A stretch of DNA of 9,600 nucleotides, taken from contig CASFHJ010000058.1 in assembly GCA_949294425.1 (NCBI GenBank), forward strand, positions 1-9,600, given 5' to 3'. Numbering within the stretch: position 1 is the stretch's first letter; each line of letters starts with the position of its first letter. Both the position numbers and the translations under genes were made by a program. Shown here piece after piece: positions 6,733-9,600 of this stretch. The stretch comes from an uncultured Campylobacter sp. GTDB taxonomy: Bacteria; Campylobacterota; Campylobacteria; Campylobacterales; Campylobacteraceae. The notes under the pieces are model-generated. The model saw only the letters and a program-made list of their open reading frames with translations, made no database searches and was not told the DNA's origin.

Positions 6733-8067
6733 AAAACCTTTTCTGGCATTTGACATCATTTGCATTAGATTTTGCATACCAGCCTTTGATGAAAATTTTT
6801 TAGCTAATTTAGCAGCATTTTCAAACTGCTTTAAAAAGCGATTTACTTCCATTTGAGATAGACCAGCACCATTTGCTATCCTGCGTTTTCTTGAGTTATT
6901 TAAAAGGCTTGGTTGCTCTCTTTCCTTCGGTGTCATAGAAGATATCATCGCTTTTATGTGTTTTAGTTGCTCAGAATTTTCAAAATCTATATCCTTAAGA
7001 GTAGAGCTAATATTTGACATGCCAGGTATCATAGAAAGTAGTGATTGCATACTTCCTAGCTTACTTACATTTTGTATTTGCTCTAGAAAGTCATTAAAAT
7101 TAAACTCACCCTTTTTTATTTTTTGGTTTAATTTTTTAGCCTCTTTTTCATCTATTATGGTAGCAGTTTTTTCGGCTAAAGAGGCTAGGTCTCCCTCTCC
7201 CATTATGCGTCCTACTATCCTATCTGGTATGAAAGGTTCTAGATCCGCTACCTTCTCTCCTATACCTATAAAGCGAAGTGGAATTTGAAGCTGCTTTGCT
7301 ATTCCAAGAGCAACTCCACCCTTTGTATCAGCATCAAATTTGCTAAGTATCACTCCACTTATGCCTATACTTTCATTAAAAGAGGCTGCAGTTTTAACCC
7401 CATCTTGTCCGCTCATGGAGTCTGCTACATAAAAAGTTTCATCGGGCTGTAAGGCTTGTTTTATCTCTTTTAGTTCAGCTATCAAGGCTTCATCTATGGC
7501 TAAACGACCGGCAGTATCTACAAGCAAGACATCATATGCCGCACTTTTAGCCTTTTTAATAGCTTCTTTTGCTACAGATATAGCCTTTGTTTCACCATCT
7601 ATACTGAAGAAATCAAAGTCATTATCCTCGCAAAGTTTTTGTAGCTGCTCTACTGCAGCCAGTCTTTGTAAATCACAGGCTGCTACTAAGACTTTTTTGT
7701 TTCTAAGCTTTAAAAAATTTGCTAATTTTGCTGTGCTTGTGGTCTTACCTCCACCCTGCAAACCACACATCAAAACCACGGTTGGAGGTGTATTTGAAAA
7801 GACAAATCCTTGCGGTTTATCCTTTAAGCTAAGTATATTTTCTAAATTTTGTTTTATTGAGGCTAAGAAATTTTTTTGACCTATGCCAAGCTTTTTTACA
7901 TCTTCTTCAACAAGGGCTAAGAATTCTTTTACCACCTTATGATGCACATCAGCTTTTAACAAAGATTTTTTAAGCGTATCAAGGGCGTTTTTTAAAGACT
8001 TCTCATCGTCTACAAATCTAAGTTTATTAATGGCGGATTTAAAAGAATCTCCTATTAAGTCAAACAA
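6730..8067 (-). CDS. ffh: Signal recognition particle GTPase Ffh (SRP54)
   Basis: Protein component of the signal recognition particle: it binds 4.5S RNA and signal sequences of nascent inner-membrane proteins and delivers them to FtsY. The 445 residues are full length. The N domain is about 1-90. The GTPase G domain has G1 G-L-Q-G-G-G-K-T-T at 102-110, G2-like D-L-Q-R-L-A-A at 132-138 (DTYRPAA in most bacteria), G3 D-T-A-G-R at 184-188, G4 in the form S-K-F-D at 242-245 (usually TKLD) and G5 around G-I-G-E-K at 268-272. The M domain carries the RNA-binding S-R-K-R-R-I-A-N-G-A-G at 392-402 and a methionine-rich tail ending M-Q-M-M-S-N-A-R-K-G-F. The start is TTG, with AAGGAA just upstream; it gives the expected MFDLIGDSF N-terminus. 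It has its own promoter and is followed by an inverted repeat before rpsP. Confidence 0.98.
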   Translation of the reverse strand: MFDLIGDSFKSAINKLRFVDDEKSLKNALDTLKKSLLKADVHHKVVKEFLALVEEDVKKLGIGQKNFLASIKQNLENILSLKDKPQGFVFSNTPPTVVLMCGLQGGGKTTSTAKLANFLKLRNKKVLVAACDLQRLAAVEQLQKLCEDNDFDFFSIDGETKAISVAKEAIKKAKSAAYDVLLVDTAGRLAIDEALIAELKEIKQALQPDETFYVADSMSGQDGVKTAASFNESIGISGVILSKFDADTKGGVALGIAKQLQIPLRFIGIGEKVADLEPFIPDRIVGRIMGEGDLASLAEKTATIIDEKEAKKLNQKIKKGEFNFNDFLEQIQNVSKLGSMQSLLSMIPGMSNISSTLKDIDFENSEQLKHIKAMISSMTPKEREQPSLLNNSRKRRIANGAGLSQMEVNRFLKQFENAAKLAKKFSSKAGMQNLMQMMSNARKGF

Positions 8068-8071
8068 AATT

Positions 8072-8077
8072 TTCCTT
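8072..8077 (-). promoter_or_regulatory. Ribosome binding site fixing the TTG start of ffh
   Basis: AAGGAA on the minus strand within an A-rich run; its AAGG core lies six bases before TTG at 8067-8065. There is no in-frame ATG nearby that would retain the N-domain helix beginning F-D-L-I-G-D-S-F, so TTG is the best start. Confidence 0.7.
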
Positions 8078-8112
8078 TTTTTAAAAAATTCTAAATCAAA
8101 GTAAAAATCTGT

Positions 8113-8121
8113 ATTATATCA
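8113..8121 (-). promoter_or_regulatory. Extended -10 promoter of ffh
   Basis: TGATATAAT on the minus strand (8121-8113) is a perfect extended -10 (TGN-TATAAT). It lies in the 73-base gap between the pseudouridine synthase stop and the ffh start. Transcription would begin near 8106, leaving a leader of about 39 nt that includes the AAGGAA ribosome site. The -35 region shows no good match (AAGACC at the expected spacing), as is common in this group. This probably separates the ffh/ribosomal transcript from the waaA transcript, though read-through from waaA is possible because no terminator is visible. Confidence 0.7.
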
Positions 8122-8129
8122 TATTTTGC

Positions 8130-8145
8130 TTTAAAGGTCTTTAAA
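8130..8145. repeat. Palindrome TTTAAAG-N2-CTTTAAA over the ffh -35 region
   Basis: Two 7-base half-sites are exact reverse complements separated by two bases. The palindrome covers the end of the pseudouridine synthase gene (its stop is at 8143-8141) and the -35 position of the ffh promoter. The spacing and position suit an operator, but AT-rich DNA produces such palindromes by chance fairly often. Confidence 0.4.
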
Positions 8146-8890
8146 AAGTTAAATTTTTAAAACCAAGCTCCTCAAATTCTTTATCTAAAGGTGCTATGAA
8201 ATGATAGTTTAAAATTTTACATTCTAAGCTATGCAAAAACATTCTAAAAGATTTTGATTTAGCATATTTTTCATCTCCTAAGATCCCATGTTTTATAAAG
8301 GCTGTGTGAAGCCTTATTTGATGAGTTCTGCCTGTTGTTATGAGTATTTTTACTAGACTTTTTTTAGCATTTACCATGAGGGGTATTATCTTAGTATGTG
8401 CACTTAAGCCATCTTTTGAAACCTTAGCAAAGGCTGAATTTTTTGTTTTTTTAACTAGGATTGCTTCGTTTATCTCCATTTCTTGTGCTACTATGCCATT
8501 AAGCACTGCTATGTAAGCTTTGTATACTCTTTGTTCCTTAAATTCTTTTATAAATTTCATACGAGCTTCTTCGTTTTTACATAAAAGTAAAAGCCCGCTT
8601 GTTTCTTTGTCAAGTCTGTTTAAAAGCTTGTAGTTTAGCTTTTTTTGCACCTCCTCACTTAGCATGGAGTAGGGCTTGTTAACAGCTATGATTTCATCGT
8701 CTTCAAAGATGAGTTCTAATTTTTTACTCTCTCTTATGACAAATTTAGCAGAGCTATTTAAAAGCTTTCTTGCTAATTTTATTTTCTCGTTTTTATGAAA
8801 AACTAGCCCCTTGTCTATAAGCTCTTTTGCCTTTGAATTTGATATTTTTTCTTGTAGGGCTAAGAGTTTGTAAGCTTTGTCCTTATTCAT
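8141..8890 (-). CDS. RluA-family RNA pseudouridine synthase
   Basis: Isomerises uridine to pseudouridine in structured RNA, most likely rRNA; the exact target cannot be read from sequence. The 249 residues contain the RluA-family catalytic motif N-R-L-D94-K-E-T-S-G-L-L-L-L with the nucleophilic aspartate D94, the conserved tyrosine in Y-K-A-Y-I-A-V-L-N-G (about 123-132) and G-R-T-H-Q-I-R-L-H at 187-195. The first 50 or so residues resemble a small S4-like RNA-binding segment. The stretch between N-K-P (71-73) and the catalytic motif is much shorter than in E. coli RluD, and lacks the usual glycine after NKP, so assignment to RluC or RluD is not safe. It appears orthologous to C. jejuni Cj0708 by position. 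Its ATG overlaps the waaA stop as ATGA, so the two are probably translated together. Confidence 0.92.
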   Translation of the reverse strand: MNKDKAYKLLALQEKISNSKAKELIDKGLVFHKNEKIKLARKLLNSSAKFVIRESKKLELIFEDDEIIAVNKPYSMLSEEVQKKLNYKLLNRLDKETSGLLLLCKNEEARMKFIKEFKEQRVYKAYIAVLNGIVAQEMEINEAILVKKTKNSAFAKVSKDGLSAHTKIIPLMVNAKKSLVKILITTGRTHQIRLHTAFIKHGILGDEKYAKSKSFRMFLHSLECKILNYHFIAPLDKEFEELGFKNLTF

Positions 8891-9600
8891 AAAAATGCCT
8901 TGATGTGTTTTTTTATTAAGTTTAAATTTGGCTTTGTTTTTAGAAAAGATTTTTTATTACAAATTTTTATCAAGTCTCTTAGTTTTGATGGCTCATCACA
9001 GGTATAAACATTTTCAAGCATGGAAAAAAGGGATTTTTGATTATCTATGTAGGCTCCTGTGATTAAGACTTTGTTAAATTGTGCTACCTCTATGGGATTG
9101 TGTCCGCCTATACCCCTTATAAAAGATCCGCAAAGCACTACTACATCAGCTATAGCATAAAAATTTATAAGCTCATTAAGCGTATCTAGCAAAAAAACAT
9201 CTCTTAGTTTTGTGCTATCAAAATTATTTTTATAAGTGCTGAATTTGCTAAAATTTAGCTTAAGATTTTCACTATAAGCCTCGCAAAGTTTAGCCACTTT
9301 TTCAAATCTTTCTGGGTGTCTTGGGGCTATGATTAAAAGTTCATCTTTTTGAGGCTTAAAATTCTTTAGTAAAAGCTCCTCTTCGCCCTCGTGAGTGCTT
9401 GCAAAAAGTATTATTTTTTTATTTATTTTTGCATATATCTTGTTTGGCTTAGAAAGTAAAGCTGCTTTGATATTAAAATGTTCTATAACATTTTTAGCTC
9501 CAAGTTCTTCAAGTCTTTTTTTATCTGTATTACTTTGAGCAAAAACCTCGTCTATGTAAGAAAAAATTTTCTTATAAAAAAAGGCAAATCTTTTATACTT
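8887..9600 (-). CDS. waaA: 3-deoxy-D-manno-octulosonic acid (Kdo) transferase WaaA/KdtA, 5' part outside window
   Basis: Membrane-associated glycosyltransferase (family GT30) that adds Kdo to lipid IVA, beginning the core of lipopolysaccharide or lipooligosaccharide. The frame is open from the window edge at 9600 to the TGA at 8887, giving 237 C-terminal residues of a protein usually near 400. Diagnostic segments: A-Q-S-N-T-D-K-K-R-L-E-E-L-G, then F-A-S-T-H-E-G-E-E-E, I-I-A-P-R-H-P-E-R-F, and L-L-D-T-L-N-E-L with C-G-S-F-I-R-G-I-G-G-H-N-P-I-E, the Kdo-donor binding signature. A GTG at 9297 is internal and not the start, because the conserved sequence continues upstream. The stop overlaps the pseudouridine synthase start. 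Confidence 0.95.
   Translation of the reverse strand, partial: KYKRFAFFYKKIFSYIDEVFAQSNTDKKRLEELGAKNVIEHFNIKAALLSKPNKIYAKINKKIILFASTHEGEEELLLKNFKPQKDELLIIAPRHPERFEKVAKLCEAYSENLKLNFSKFSTYKNNFDSTKLRDVFLLDTLNELINFYAIADVVVLCGSFIRGIGGHNPIEVAQFNKVLITGAYIDNQKSLFSMLENVYTCDEPSKLRDLIKICNKKSFLKTKPNLNLIKKHIKAFL

Noticed and set aside
6956..7879. Plus-strand open frames opposite ffh, some cysteine- and serine-rich
   Set aside because: Shadows of the ffh coding sequence with no independent start signals.
9289..9297. GTG at 9297 as the start of a short 136-residue protein
   Set aside because: Conserved Kdo transferase sequence continues without a stop to the window edge, so this GTG is an internal valine codon.
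1..9600. A new defence, mobile or CRISPR-type system
   Set aside because: All coding space is taken by recognisable housekeeping or hydrogenase genes; no repeat arrays, recombinases, toxin pairs or attachment sites were seen, and the non-coding gaps are all under 200 bases.

Overview
The window is an AT-rich stretch of an Epsilonproteobacterial (Campylobacterota) genome, most likely Campylobacter or a close relative. The evidence is the protein sequences and a gene order that, from memory, matches C. jejuni Cj0707-Cj0717: waaA, pseudouridine synthase, ffh, rpsP, khpA, rimM, trmD, rplS, class II DAHP synthase, ArsC-like protein. Every gene I can support lies on the minus strand, so transcription runs from the high to the low coordinates. 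No tRNA, rRNA, insertion sequence or CRISPR array was seen.

Right part (8141-9600): the 3' part of waaA (Kdo transferase of lipid A assembly) overlaps a RluA-family pseudouridine synthase by ATGA. Centre (4624-8067): ffh, with its own extended -10 promoter and a TTG start, is followed by a tight cluster for ribosome and tRNA function: rpsP (S16), khpA (KH RNA chaperone), rimM (30S maturation), trmD (tRNA m1G37 methyltransferase) and rplS (L19). These genes overlap or nearly touch. A perfect 16-bp inverted repeat fills the ffh-rpsP junction. Next (2937-4613): a class II DAHP synthase, first enzyme of the shikimate pathway, is coupled by a 4-base overlap to an ArsC/YffB-like gene. That gene is frameshifted at a run of eight A and would encode a normal 111-residue protein if one A were removed.

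Left part (1-2778): hydA and hydB encode the small and large subunits of a periplasm-facing [NiFe] uptake hydrogenase. They have a separate promoter upstream of hydA. The window ends inside hydB just before the last nickel-binding CxxC motif. HydA carries a Tat signal, all the usual Fe-S cysteines and a C-terminal membrane anchor. HydB has no signal and should be exported with HydA. In C. jejuni, as I recall, dnaE follows the ArsC-like gene, so the hydrogenase operon here appears to mark a synteny break.

Most of the window is ordinary housekeeping DNA. I found no convincing new multi-gene system. The points worth a second look are the homopolymer frameshift, the ffh-rpsP inverted repeat, the palindrome over the ffh promoter and the position of the hydrogenase operon.
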